A stretch of DNA of 64,000 nucleotides, taken from the NCBI GenBank assembly GCA_032622095.1, contig CP136064.1, positions 262,239,863 to 262,303,862 on the forward strand. Reading direction: 5' to 3'. This DNA comes from Siphonodentalium dalli (taxonomy: Eukaryota; Mollusca; Scaphopoda; Gadilida; Siphonodentaliidae). Shown one piece after another: positions 11,619 through 21,399 of the stretch. The notes below the pieces were generated by a model, which saw nothing but the letters and a program-made list of their open reading frames with translations, made no database searches and was not told where the DNA came from. Made by a program: the position numbers and the translations under genes. Position 1 is the stretch's first letter, and every line of letters begins with the position of its first letter.

Positions 11619-12734
11619 TAGCTTGTACTCCATGTACGACTGCACGTCACACGCGTGCGGACTACCTTCGGCGAACCATATATTCCGCTTTTCCTTCAGA
11701 GAACGGTGTAGCGATCGCAATTCCTCATTCCAGAAATGTTTTGCTGATTTATGACGTGTTTTTGAACCACTAGCTACAACAGAAGCATATATGATACCAC
11801 TGACAATTTCGGTGCAAAGCGAGTCAAGTTCGTGTTTAGAAACGATAACGATGTTCATAATGTATGAGAGGTAGTTGTCCAGAGACAATTGATAGAGGGG
11901 TATATCCATCCTATCCCAGTTGAAAGAAAGCCTGTTAAAAGGTGACAATACACTAGAGAAATCGGGTGGAATGTCAATACAGCAGGTCACAGGCAAATGG
12001 TTAGACGTGTTCTGTTCGCTGTCACCGAGAATGGCACGATGTGTTGCGAGGTCGTTTAATTCAAGTGGTAGTAAGATGTGATCAATGCGACTTGGCGAAG
12101 CCACAACAGACGCCGGGTAGAACGTGAACGGAGGTCCCGCGCACGATATGGAAGTTGTGACAGAGAACAAATTCTCCCGGTGCATGAAATCTGTTATAAA
12201 AGACATTCTGTCAGCGTGTCCTGTCGGCACATGCTGCTCGTGGGTACGGCACATATGCACATTTAGATCACCCATAGTGATCACAGGTCCATATGTTGAG
12301 AATAACGATATAAAATCAGAGACGTCATCGAGGCAATTTTTGAAATGATCGTCACTGTGGTTTGTACTCGGCAAGTATGTTTGTAGTATAGTCAAGATCA
12401 CATTCGTGCTCAATTTGATCTGGATACCAACGCATCGATCATTTGGGATATTGATAGCAACACATTGTTTTGCGATTCGTTCGTTCATGAGAAGAGCGAC
12501 TCCATCGCGAGTGAAGGAGCCACCTGAACTCGTGGTTATAATACGTCCAGCTTTGCATAAAGCAGTATATGACTCGTGTAGGGAATGCAGAAATGGCAGG
12601 TTTTCTTCATTTAGCCAATGTTCGGATATACCAAGAATATCGTACTCTAGAGAGTTCAGTAGTGACGACAAATAAAGAAAATTGGATTTAACACCAGTAG
12701 CGTTCCATGTAATGAGATTTAGTTTACTCATCAT
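11600..12734 (-). pseudogene. LINE ORF2, endonuclease half
   Basis: Start is the ATGATG at 12734-12729, inside the last codons of ORF1. The AP-endonuclease-like domain covers residues 1-255: N11 (LITWNATG), E37 (GISEHWL), D156 and N158 (MGDLNVH), D218 (SRIDHILL) and H246 (NHLPVTC), all the expected catalytic positions, so nicking activity could be intact. A linker rich in basic and Arg/Tyr residues follows (KSAKHFWNEELRSLHRSL). The frame then has to change by one base near 11600-11625 to join the reverse transcriptase frame; in this frame it runs on with out-of-frame residues to a stop at 11454. The likely cause is loss of one base near 11623. Confidence 0.88.
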
Positions 12735-13797
12735 TGTAGTGTTCTGTACGTTTCGGTGGGTCTTTATTCCAGAGCCTAAAATGTATCCCTGGAGGCCAAA
12801 AGTCATCCCGGTAGAGAGCATCCATATCAGTCACATGGATATGGATGCGTGCTGATTGTGTATCTCTGCGAGAACTCCACAACAGTCGCACGAAAGTCGG
12901 TTTTATACCACTCTGTTCGAAATATTCCCAGATGTCAGATTCCGTTGATTTTAACGAGATACCGCGAACGAATAATTTCTGCGTGCGTTTGTGTGTGTTG
13001 TAAGGAACACCGACGAAACCAGATGGTTCGTTGTCGCGATCAAACTGTGTTGTGCGAAGGTTGGTACTGGCATCGTGCGAGACAGGTTTACTAGCAGGCT
13101 TGCTAACATGTGATAACTTTTGCGGTGCGCTCGCTTGTGGAGTGGGGTCAATCGACTTAGTACGTGAAAGGTCTTCAGAGTTATAGTGTACATAGGATAT
13201 ACTGTTCACATCGAGATTGCTCGGATTAGCAGGACTTCTCCCGTCACTGTCAGAACAGGCCATATTAGCAGCACCGCGATTGACTACATTTATATTTTGC
13301 TTCACATGAGAATTATTTTGTCTATGATCGTTAGTCTGTTGAAACAGCACGGGTGATTTAGCACTCTGAACATCGCCAATTGCATCTGCTGAATCTATCG
13401 GTGAAGCACTTGGAGGTTGTGATGCTTTTCGATTGGGAAGTTTCAGTTTCATCGGAGTAGATGACGACATCGCCTTTGCGTCCTGTGTGAAAGGGTGTGA
13501 CAGGTGGTGATCCCGTGGGAAAGGCTCAAGAACAGAGGACGGAGGTGTGCTAGGTGGGAGGTGCTGTTCCACAACTGAACACATCTGGTTGAACTTTTCT
13601 GTTATATCACGGGCAAAGAACTCAAACATTGTACTGAACTTGCGCTCGATATTTTCAACGATCTGAACTATGGAATTGGAAGATTCTTTCACAGATTGTT
13701 TTACATTGTTGATTTTTCTCATTACAGTCTCAGACTTAGCAAATGTCCTTACGAATTCTTTCTCCTGGGATTCCAACTTTTGGGTGAAGTCATCGTC
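12724..13797 (-). CDS. LINE ORF1 protein, 5'-truncated
   Basis: The frame is open from the element's first base (13797) to TAA at 12724-12726, about 357 codons. An N-terminal helical stretch (about residues 10-65, MRKINNVKQSVKESSNSIV... and FFARDITEKFNQM) could form a coiled coil. A long Ser/Pro/Asn-rich linker follows. The last 95 residues contain LFVRGISLKSTESDIWEYF and FWPPGIHFRLW, resembling the RRM-like fold at the C-terminus of LINE ORF1 proteins. Such proteins bind the element RNA as chaperones. No gag-knuckle (CCHC) is seen. The stop overlaps the start of ORF2 (ATGATGAGTAA), suggesting termination-reinitiation for ORF2 translation. Confidence 0.75.
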   Translation of the reverse strand, partial: DDDFTQKLESQEKEFVRTFAKSETVMRKINNVKQSVKESSNSIVQIVENIERKFSTMFEFFARDITEKFNQMCSVVEQHLPPSTPPSSVLEPFPRDHHLSHPFTQDAKAMSSSTPMKLKLPNRKASQPPSASPIDSADAIGDVQSAKSPVLFQQTNDHRQNNSHVKQNINVVNRGAANMACSDSDGRSPANPSNLDVNSISYVHYNSEDLSRTKSIDPTPQASAPQKLSHVSKPASKPVSHDASTNLRTTQFDRDNEPSGFVGVPYNTHKRTQKLFVRGISLKSTESDIWEYFEQSGIKPTFVRLLWSSRRDTQSARIHIHVTDMDALYRDDFWPPGIHFRLWNKDPPKRTEHYNDE

Positions 13798-13812
13798 ATC
13801 TTAACGGCGCTA
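13798..13812. repeat. Target-site duplication, right copy
   Basis: Perfect second copy of the 15-bp sequence at 8982-8996, directly next to the 5' end of the antisense LINE. Confidence 0.95.
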
Positions 13813-14706
13813 GGGATATCTGACATGTTTTCGTTGTTCACATACATGATGTTCGTGATGTACGCCTACGTAATCATACATACTGACTACTACAACGTAA
13901 ATTCAAAGAGAGGCTGGATCATCTACTTAATTGTCTGGCCTCACCTGTCCTTCACATTTGAACTTTGCGGAATGTGGCTGACTATAACATTGGCAATCTT
14001 CCAGTATGTCTCTGTATGTCATGTTCATCGTAGTGCCTCATTCTGCTCGAAAACTAACGCAAAGAAAGCGATCGTTTGCATAGCAATTCTTAGTGCAATC
14101 ATGAGTACGCCAGTGTATCTCTTCTATGAATCTAAACCGGCGCCCATATATCTTGGAGGAGGATGGATGCTTACAGACAGTTCTATAGTCGACCTAAATC
14201 CTGAGCTGAAGAAAGTTTATCTAATATTCATTGGGATAGGCATCAAAATCACAGCGTGTCTACTTCTTACAGGTCTTAGTTTTCTGCTCGTTAGAGCACT
14301 TCGCAGAGCGGTTGTGGCCCGAAGACTTCTTCTGGAAGACCGAGCTGATGATAGAAATATCCGGACACGTAGGACTACCATGCTGTTAGTCTGTATAGCT
14401 ATGATGTTTGTGATTATTGAATTTCCTAATGGAGTACTAGCTTTGATTGGAGCAGTTCACCCCACGTTCTTCCGAGCCGTGTACGTTCGATTGTCGGACC
14501 TGTTTACGCTTTTGTCGATGATAAACAACGCGGCTAAATTCATTATGTATTGTTCAATGAGTCGTGTCTTTAAGGAAACGTTTTTCAAGATCATGAATCC
14601 AAGACGAAAGAAGTTCAGGATTTGTGGTTTTGTATTGAGAAGGTTTAAGACCAGAGAAAGTAATCATGGTAACCGGGGGACTATAACGGAAGAAACTACC
14701 ATTTAG
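13813..14706 (+). pseudogene. GPCR (Srw / myosuppressin-receptor-like), 3' part
   Basis: Codons 85-381 of the interrupted receptor. It resumes inside TM2 (GISDMFSLFTYMM), then TM3 ending ITLAIFQYVSV, TM4, a long extracellular loop 2, TM5, a basic loop 3 (RALRRAVVARR ... RTRRTT), TM6 with EFPNGVLALIG, and TM7 with INNAAKFIMYCSMSRVFKETF in place of NPxxY, as in Srw/DMSR receptors. The usual Arg after TM3 (DRY/FRY position 3.50) is Gln (Q148, IFQY). A basic C-tail follows. No stops or frameshifts are present, so the interruption is recent or this allele is one of two. In-frame ATGs (such as 13825) could start a fragment but it would lack TM1. The frame upstream of 13813 is LINE sequence and the 15-bp duplication. 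Confidence 0.85.
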
Positions 14707-15379
14707 TCCCTGTCGGTCCTGACTGACAATGTGTTGTAATTTTCTTGTATATACATATATGCTGCTTCTATTCCTTATTCGAGAGAATGTCTATTTTTGG
14801 GCAATTTGGCCTAATGTGTGGGTAGCTGTCTCAAATAATTTGTAGAAACACCACTACCCACGACCCCACCCCGCCTCCTGGGTGTCACCTCCGATGGTGT
14901 AAAAATGGCATATGGGAAATTTTCGAGAACTTAACTCCATGGATGGGTTACCCGCTCCAACATACACCATATGGGTGGGTTATTTCTGGAGGGTGCGGGC
15001 CACCAACCCATTTGGTAAAATTGGCTGAACGAGAAATTCTTTTTTAAACTTTCGACTGGGGAATAAGGAATTGGAAATAAATTTCAAACTCATGCGATTA
15101 AGCTTGTAATAAATAAGATATAGAAGAGAAATTGAAGTAGAAAAACATTCTTATATGGACATTTTGCACACACATTACATAAAAATGTACACTGCGTAGT
15201 AAGTAGTATAATATATTTAATAATTAGAGGTTGGCTTGGAGTTGACTACGCGGGTATAGTGTCCAGTATAGGGTGGGTGCGCAGAGTTCACGACTCGAAG
15301 CGGAGTGAACTATACCCGCCCCATTGGGAAAATATGCTCTATTGATTATATTCCAACAATTCGAACTTCATAAAACCTT
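14707..15379. other. GPCR 3' flank
   Basis: No gene. AATAAA sites near 15076 and 15109 could serve as polyadenylation signals for the receptor, about 370-400 bp after its stop. A short inverted stretch around 15241-15325 (GGGTATAGT ... ACTATACCC) is visible. Confidence 0.5.
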
Positions 15380-16056
15380 TTAACCCTTTACCCAACAGAA
15401 CGGCTCTGTGCCAATGCATTCTCTTATATATGCTAGTCGACCATAGGTCGCCTCGCATATATAAGAGAATGCATTGGCGTAACACATATTAAAAATGATA
15501 AAATTGTCAAAGAATGTAGAAAAATATTATAAAAAATGTAAAAAAATGTAAGAAAAAATTATAAAAAGTGTTAAAGAATGTAAGAAAAAATGGTAAAAAG
15601 TGTTAAAACTGATTTTTTTTTAGGCCAATGCATTCTCTTATATATCCGAGGCGACCTATGGTCGACTCGCATATATAAGAGAATGCATTGGCACAGGGCA
15701 TAACTGTAACCATCACAATGTGGTCAATGAACCGGTTCCAATGATATCCATATTTGTGTAACCGGTGGTATATGGACATATAACACACACACACGCGGGT
15801 TCTTCAAACCATTTAATCAAATCAGTCTGTAAATCATGATGAACATCAAGACGACAAATTCTCAGCTCTGTAAATCAAACAATAAAATATACAACATATG
15901 ATCTTGCTCTACTGGGTAAAAGTTAACGATATCAGTTAATAAATGCACTATGCTATCCATTGAGCATAATTTCATTTTAGGAAATTATCAACCAAGTGGA
16001 AAACTGATTTTCAGAAACATCTGGATCATCCAGAATGGAAAGATTCCGGATTTAAT

Positions 16057-16112
16057 AAATCACCATTTATAAATCACCATTTATAAATCACCATTGATAA
16101 ATCACCATTTAT
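16057..16112. repeat. 14-bp tandem repeat, four copies
   Basis: Unit AAATCACCATTTAT at 16057, 16071, 16085 (one change: GAT for TAT) and 16099. Confidence 0.95.
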
Positions 16113-16560
16113 CAATAGCAAAGAATAAAGATAAACCAAATACAAGTATGGAAGTTCAAATAAATCTAAACTAATTCAAATTTCATGCTACAATTATTCT
16201 TCAAACAAAACAATGTTTCTTAGAATAAATGGAAAAGCCACAGAAAAATAGTAGTCAGACTAGAAGAGTCATTATGAAGCCAGAGAAACATTCTCTCCTC
16301 TGAAATTGATCTCAGCCAAACTGATCTATCAATTAATCATCAAAACTACGATTAAATGTCTAATTTCCAACTTACATCATCAATGTGACAACAACTTGCC
16401 ATCTGTAACCTTCATGGTTCAAGCATAACCATCGCCAACCTATTTCTTGAAGTATATCTTCAAGAAATTACCAGAAACCAGACATCTTGTACACGTTGTG
16501 TCAACCACAAGACAGCATGCGAAAAATGGCCGCTCTCATCACCCACGGACTAAGAAAAAG

Positions 16561-16719
16561 TAACTCTTGTCAACGAAAGATAACTCTTGTCAACGAAAGA
16601 TAACTCTTGTCAACGAAAGATAACTCTTGTCAACGAAAGATAACTCTACCAATGAATAAACGATAACACTACCAATGAACGAGCGATAACTCTATCAACG
16701 AACGAACGATAACTCTATC
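16561..16719. repeat. 20-bp tandem repeat
   Basis: Four perfect units of TAACTCTTGTCAACGAAAGA (16561-16640) are followed by degenerate GATAACTCTA/CCAATGAACGA variants to 16719. Confidence 0.95.
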
Positions 16720-17028
16720 CTCAACAGGTGTCACTGTTGCTGTGCAGAATTCCCATCACCTTGAATTCAAACCTGATTGTGCCAGAGTTATTCCAACACC
16801 AGTTTAATAATACGTTTCATAACAGAATGGGTATGGAAGAGTTAGAAGTTGTGCTGGTGCAATAATTACAATATATCACTCTATTACATTTGTATGGTGT
16901 TATTGAGACAGACCGAAGATATTTTAGGCTGTTGAAGCTTTATTTGGGCGTTTTTGGCCGCTTTGTTGGGTAAAGGGTTAAAGAAATCATGTACAACTCG
17001 TTTTACCGAGACTACGTAGATGATCTCT

Positions 17029-17142
17029 TACTCGTTATGTTGGGCTATAAGATTTTATGAAACGAGTTTGAGTTCGTAAAAGAGCTGTGAATCATATTTA
17101 TCAAGCGAGTTTCATAACATCATATGTCCCAACATAACGAGT
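17029..17142. repeat. Foldback with about 40-bp arms
   Basis: The left arm ACTCGTTATGTTGGGC... (17029-17069) pairs with ...CCCAACATAACGAGT (17102-17142) at roughly nine of ten positions, around a 32-bp loop. It begins 48 bp after the end of MITE B2. Confidence 0.75.
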
Positions 17143-17536
17143 TGAAGATGTTGTATATCACATGAAAAAACTAGAGCTGTATGCCTCTTTAACAGATCCA
17201 TTGTTGGCTGAGACGCTTCACAACCGTATACGGCAGTATTGCACGCTCGAGCTGCCGATGGAAAATATAGTCCCCCAATTTGCCTCTTTGTTTTTGTGTC
17301 TATTGCGGTTAGTGCAACGAAGTTCGACAATATTTAACTTTAATGAACAAAGCAATCGTTTTGCATTGTCTGGTCTTGTTGCCTTGTGCGGCTTTACGAA
17401 ATAGTATTAATCCGCCTGATTCAATGTAAAGTAATTTGCTGGCGCGCTACCAAGTTGGCAGGAAGCCCTCGCTTATTATTCACTAGTGAGATATAAGAAA
17501 ATATATATTGGCGTTTTTAATGATATAATATGACTA
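17143..17536. other. Unassigned DNA
   Basis: Overlapping short frames on both strands (80 and 72 codons) have no recognised motif. I cannot support a gene. Confidence 0.5.
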
Positions 17537-18317
17537 AAGTGTAGGTTTTCTACACAAAATGTGTAGCCCTGCTACACAATCATTATTCATGTTTGATCAT
17601 ACACATATTTGTGTAGTATATGTGTAGTTTTATGTACATACACAAATTGTGTAACAATTTTTACACAATACATGGATCAATTTCTACACATTCATTCACT
17701 GGTGTACATAAAATCAACACATATCCCTTACACATTTTGTGTAGTTTCTTACACATATAGATCGTAGACAAGAATGTAAGTTCAGTATTCTAAACTGTGG
17801 GTATATAGTATTGATGACATATTGAGATTTATATGCTAAAACTTTCATGGCGTACAATGGTACGTAATATTTTGCTCTGTCGTGTGTGAGTTTTCGTTTT
17901 AATTGAACAAACCAGGGTCGTGGCGTGGTCGCATAATATTAGTATTACCGTATTACAACAATCATATACACGAGTCCAAGAGCAGTGTTCGCCATGAAAG
18001 TTTTAACAAATAAATCCTGATATGTCATTAATACTATACCAACAAGTCGGAATTCTGAACTTACATTCCTTGTCTACGATCGCTGTAGATTGTATTCCAA
18101 AAAATATACTCAAACAATATGGCCGTCATGTAGCAGACTATGAAAGTGAAGCCACCGCAATGCGCATGCTCTGCGTTCTTACACAATTGTGTGTAACAAA
18201 ATATACACATTATGTGTAGAACGGCCCTTGGTCAATGTGTTTGTATGTAAAACTACACATTGCTGTGTGTATTAACCGAGTTTAGACATTTGATGTGTAA
18301 TCGTTTCTACACATTAG
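17537..18317. repeat. TGTGTAG/CTACACA-rich element with internal foldback
   Basis: About 250 bp at the left (17537-17762) and 130 bp at the right (18179-18317) are packed with TGTGTA and TACACA motifs in both orientations. Between them is a foldback with arms of about 90 bp (17763-17852 and 17992-18081), both carrying CGCCATGAAAGTTTTA and CTTACATTC blocks, around a 139-bp loop. The layout (short-motif arrays outside, long inverted arms inside) suggests one mobile unit but I found no clear duplication at its edges. Confidence 0.65.
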
Positions 18318-18873
18318 TTATAAGAGTGCAGGGGTTTCAAGTGATATACTGTGATTATCAACTGTTTAAGCGAAACATATTCGTCGCAAGATTGTGTTGA
18401 TATCAAGTTCAGTTTGAATGCACGAAAACCCGAAACTGTATTAAGTGGTGAATTCAACCGAGTGTTGCCACTTCGCAAGTTGGCGTTGTTCCTGTAAAAA
18501 ATGTACACTGTGATGTTTTAATTTCATTTGAACACTCATGCTGGAAATATATATATGGTATATCAAATTTCTAGTTGAAACAGGTATTAAACAGATACTA
18601 AATTCTACCCAAAAAAAACCAGTCCTTATATTCAACCAGCAATACAATCAGTGTCATGTTTTTCAATGATGAAAGGTGTACAGGGTGAATGCAATTACCC
18701 AATCAGAGAAATGGAGATTTTGCCCAAATATAATTATGCCAATGACTTATCAAAGAGAGATAACTCTATTTTCCATCAGATTCCACATATTGATATTTAA
18801 AGGAAATATTTAAATGAAGAGGTTAAATCTGTTTGGAAAACACTATAGTAAGAACAATGGAAGTGTCTATTCG
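18318..18873. other. Unassigned DNA
   Basis: No supported gene or repeat. Confidence 0.55.
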
Positions 18874-18927
18874 CCATCGGATGGCAAATAGCGATTCTAC
18901 CGATATGCGCTATTTGCCATCCGATGG
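18874..18927. repeat. Perfect 20-bp inverted repeat
   Basis: CCATCGGATGGCAAATAGCG (18874-18893) and its exact complement (18908-18927) flank a 14-bp loop. Part of the arm (GGCAAATA) recurs near 19053. Confidence 0.9.
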
Positions 18928-19163
18928 TATTTTAAAGAAAAGAAAACATATCATATCATCACAATACGCTATTATAATGATGATTCCTACCGCCTTCGTG
19001 ATAATTAGGCCCAGTTGACCGTCGGTTGACCACCTACAGATATCCTGGGGGGATGGCAAATAAGAAATCGACCAATTTTGAAGGAAATTTCGTATAGTTT
19101 GAACACTTAGTGGCACAAGCTGTCGCTATATGGCCACATAATCACCATTTCTACCCGCCTTAC

Positions 19164-19340
19164 TGAAACCCCGGACCAGTTGACTGCTGCTGCAGTTAGT
19201 TTCTCGCGCCAATTATCCGTCGATGCTGTTGGTGTCTTCTTATCATCTTTCTGGCATATTATACACAACCACGATTTCGGCTTTTCCTCCAATTTTATCT
19301 TTTTCAGTTGTGTGCCCAGGTTGTTGCAATCTTTGAAATC
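19164..19340 (-). CDS. Candidate internal exon, Cys-pair (zinc-knuckle-like) protein
   Basis: A 177-bp phase 0 exon is suggested by a strong acceptor (TACTTTATTTCTTCAG just 5') and a donor-like TCA|GTAAGG. The 59 codons read through without a stop and include SWLCIICQKDDKK (a CxxC pair after a Trp) followed by STDNWREKLTAAA. This arrangement resembles a short Cys-rich module seen in many uncharacterised invertebrate proteins; I cannot name a family. No neighbouring exon was identified on the minus strand, so this may be an orphan or dead exon. Confidence 0.35.
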
Positions 19341-19439
19341 CTGAAGAAATAAAGTACAAATCATGTACCACCCAAATGTTATGTTAAAATGACAATAATT
19401 ATGTCAATGACACTATAGCTCTAATGGTTGTGGAAATAT

Positions 19440-19590
19440 TGCGGGAATAGTTGCGCGAAAAAATTGGGGCTATTTGGGCAGTTGTTTAAATAATGATTGG
19501 CTGGATGGTTGTGAACACGATTGGGCGGACGGTTGCGCGAAAGTTTGTGAATACGGTTTCAAGAAACATTTTACGAATGGGTTAAAGGCA
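19440..19590. repeat. Degenerate 24-bp minisatellite, block 1
   Basis: Repeats of GGTTGTGAACACGATTGGGC-type units, matching those at 20090-20425. Frames across it encode an 8-residue period (DGCEHDWA, DGCAKVCE). Confidence 0.8.
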
Positions 19591-19599
19591 CGTGCGGTC

Positions 19600-20060
19600 T
19601 TAATTGTCGAAAATATTCACATTTTTTCCAAACACCATAAACAGAAAAACAGTAAAACGCATACAGTTCCGTTCATATATACCATGACCATCGCGTAAAC
19701 AGCATGTTATCATAAAGACCTACTATATTTTACCTAAGCAAGAGCCTGATTGTGTTACAGAAGACAGCACAATGCTACTGGCTAATCACACACAAATGAC
19801 ATAAACGCTCTTTGTTAGTTCCATATCAGGTATTCACCAACAAAGAACGCTCTTTATGTTTACCATCATAATATAAACAAACACCAGAAAAGTAACTTTT
19901 TACGCTTTTGTTTACATAACAATGGTCAAACATATGACCATAACATACTGTTTATGCGACATTTCTTATTTGTATACGGACAAAGTCTGTCTACATTTTG
20001 ATGTTCTTTCTGTTTGTGGCGGTGTTTGACGGGTGGAAATATTTTCACAGGATACCCACC
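19600..20060. repeat. Imperfect inverted repeat between the two minisatellite blocks
   Basis: About 110 bp at 19607-19716 (AATATTCACA ... TCGCGTAAACAGCATGTTAT) matches the complement of about 19935-20050. A smaller inverted pair (CGCTCTTTGTT / AACAAAGAACG) lies at the centre near 19807-19855. Confidence 0.6.
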
Positions 20061-20089
20061 GCCAAGGCCAACCGTGTCTTTAAGAGAAT

Positions 20090-20425
20090 GGTTTCGCGAA
20101 AGACAGCGGGAATGGTTGTCAAAATATTGCGGAGATGGATGTGCAAAAGATTGGGCAAATGGTTGTGAAAACAATTGGGCGGATAGTTGCGCGAAAGATT
20201 GTGTGGACGGTTTCAAGAAACATTTAGGAATGGTTGCGAAACATATTGTGGGAATAGTTGCACGAATAATTGTGGGAATGGTTGCGAAAACATTGTGGAT
20301 ATGGATGTGCAAAAGATTGGGCAAATGTGCACTGTGAACACGATTGGGAGGATGAGCGCGCGAACAATTGTGCGGAAGATTTCAAGAAGCATTTCAAGAA
20401 TGGTTGCGATAAATATTGAGGGAAT
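20090..20425. repeat. Degenerate 24-bp minisatellite, block 2
   Basis: About 13 units related to GGAATGGTTGCGAAAACATTGTGG. The unit length is a multiple of three, so open frames with an 8-residue repeat (DGCAKDWA, NGCENNWA, DSCAKDCV) arise on the plus strand (20014-20337). I treat these as by-products of the repeat. Confidence 0.85.
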
Positions 20426-21087
20426 TGTATACTGAGGAATATAATATAGATTATAGAACAGCTGGCTCAAACATTAAAAAAAATAATTAAGTGGTCGATA
20501 AGAAGTACAGTAATACTAACACACAATGCTTTGTGAAAAAATATTGAAAAATTCAATATAAAAAATTATTAGTCTCACACGCAGATTATTTTAGTCTCAC
20601 ACGCAGATTCTTGTTCAATGGTTATTGGAAGCCAAATTACATCACAGCAGTCAGTACTCGGCTTACCATTTTATGCTGCGAACAAATGAAAAGTGTTACA
20701 TTATAAATTGTTTTTAGAACGCATCCTAAATGCCTCCACGTGAGCTTATGGTATTATGTACTTCTTTTACCAAAATTGGTTTTATGAATATCTAACAACT
20801 TAAAGACATTGGACAACTGTTCATATACGTATACAGTGTATGCTACGTACCTGGTATGGAAGATCAGCATTGCACGTATTATATGGTGAGTTACTTCATT
20901 TCCGACATGCGTGATCACCAGTCGAATTGTTGTCACCAATACAATCCACGACCCTTGCTGCAACATACAGGCATTGGCCGGGAAAATCTGAAAACAGGAG
21001 AATACATGTTAATATTATTTTCCAAGATCATAACACATTATTATCAAATTATATAGCATGTGCGCAACAAATAGTAATCACATTCGA
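20426..21087. other. Unassigned DNA
   Basis: No supported gene. A small duplicated segment TTAGTCTCACACGCAGATT occurs twice (about 20568 and 20590). Confidence 0.55.
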
Positions 21088-21395
21088 GCAGAACCTACCG
21101 GATAGCCGCTGGCCAACGTGTTGAGCCACTCACCCATATTGGCGCTTTTGAGAATTTGGGCAGAACCTCCCGGGTAGGTGCTGGCTAATAGATTGCCCCA
21201 CCCACCTATATTGTCGTTTTTGAGAATTTTGGCAGAACCTCCCGGGTAAGCGCTGGCCAGTAGCTTGCCCCACCCACCAAGATTGGCACTTTTGAGAATT
21301 TGGGCAGAACCCCCCGGGTAGGCGCTGGCCAGTAGCTTACCCCAGCCACCTATATTGGCGGTTTTGAGAATTTGGGCAGAACCTCCCGGGTAGGT
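21088..21395. repeat. 72-bp tandem repeat, 4.3 copies
   Basis: GCAGAACCT(C/A)C starts at 21088, 21160, 21232, 21304 and 21376, exactly 72 bp apart. The unit contains CCCGGGTAGG, CGCTGGCCAGTAGCTTGCCC and TTTTGAGAATTTGG. Confidence 0.97.
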
Positions 21396-21399
21396 AAAT

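Larger units (their letters stand above)
8997..13797 (-). mobile_element. Non-LTR retrotransposon (APE-type LINE), 4.8 kb, 5'-truncated, inserted in a GPCR
   Basis: Reading on the minus strand the order is: ORF1 (open to the very first base at 13797), ORF2 with AP-like endonuclease and reverse transcriptase, and a 244-bp 3'UTR ending ACAATAAATA at 8997. The two edges are bounded by a perfect 15-bp target-site duplication. The first ORF1 codon in the element has no ATG before it, so the 5'UTR and ORF1 start were lost, probably through incomplete reverse transcription. ORF2 has a frameshift near 11600. Domain order and motifs place it in the broad Jockey/CR1/L2/I group; the Ala in AADD and the QGVVTSPF block may identify a narrower family. 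It is not autonomous in its present form unless the frameshift is an assembly error. Confidence 0.93.
15758..16887. mobile_element. 1130-bp insertion nested in MITE B2
   Basis: The insertion interrupts B2 exactly where B3 is continuous. ATTTGT at its left edge (15752-15757) is repeated at its right edge (16888-16893), which I read as a 6-bp target-site duplication. The ends begin GTAACCGG and finish CTATTAC, so only GTAA is shared as a terminal inverted repeat. It contains a 14-bp x4 and a 20-bp x4 tandem repeat and no long open frame. Class unknown; it could be a non-autonomous DNA element or a SINE-like element. Confidence 0.75.
15380..16981 (+). mobile_element. Family B piggyBac-like MITE, copy B2, split by a nested 1.1 kb insertion
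   Basis: TTAA lies at both edges (15380-15383, 16978-16981) with CCCTTTACCC ends. The left portion (15384-15757) and right portion (16894-16977) together are nearly identical to the whole of B3 (53111-53565), apart from the inserted block 15758-16887. Hairpin modules lie near 15409-15477 and 15624-15692. The core between them holds short AAAAATG/TTAAAGAATGTA repeats. Confidence 0.88.

Noticed and set aside
9842-12675. Plus- and minus-strand short frames within the LINE
   Set aside because: They are out-of-frame shadows of ORF1 and ORF2.
13696-14706. A single GPCR exon starting at 13696
   Set aside because: The first 39 codons are antisense LINE sequence and target duplication; the receptor begins again only at 13813.
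20014-20470. Plus and minus frames of 82-132 codons
   Set aside because: They result from the 24-bp minisatellite, whose unit avoids stops in several frames.
21088-21395. A CRISPR-like array
   Set aside because: The 72-bp units are contiguous tandem repeats without spacers, in a eukaryotic context.
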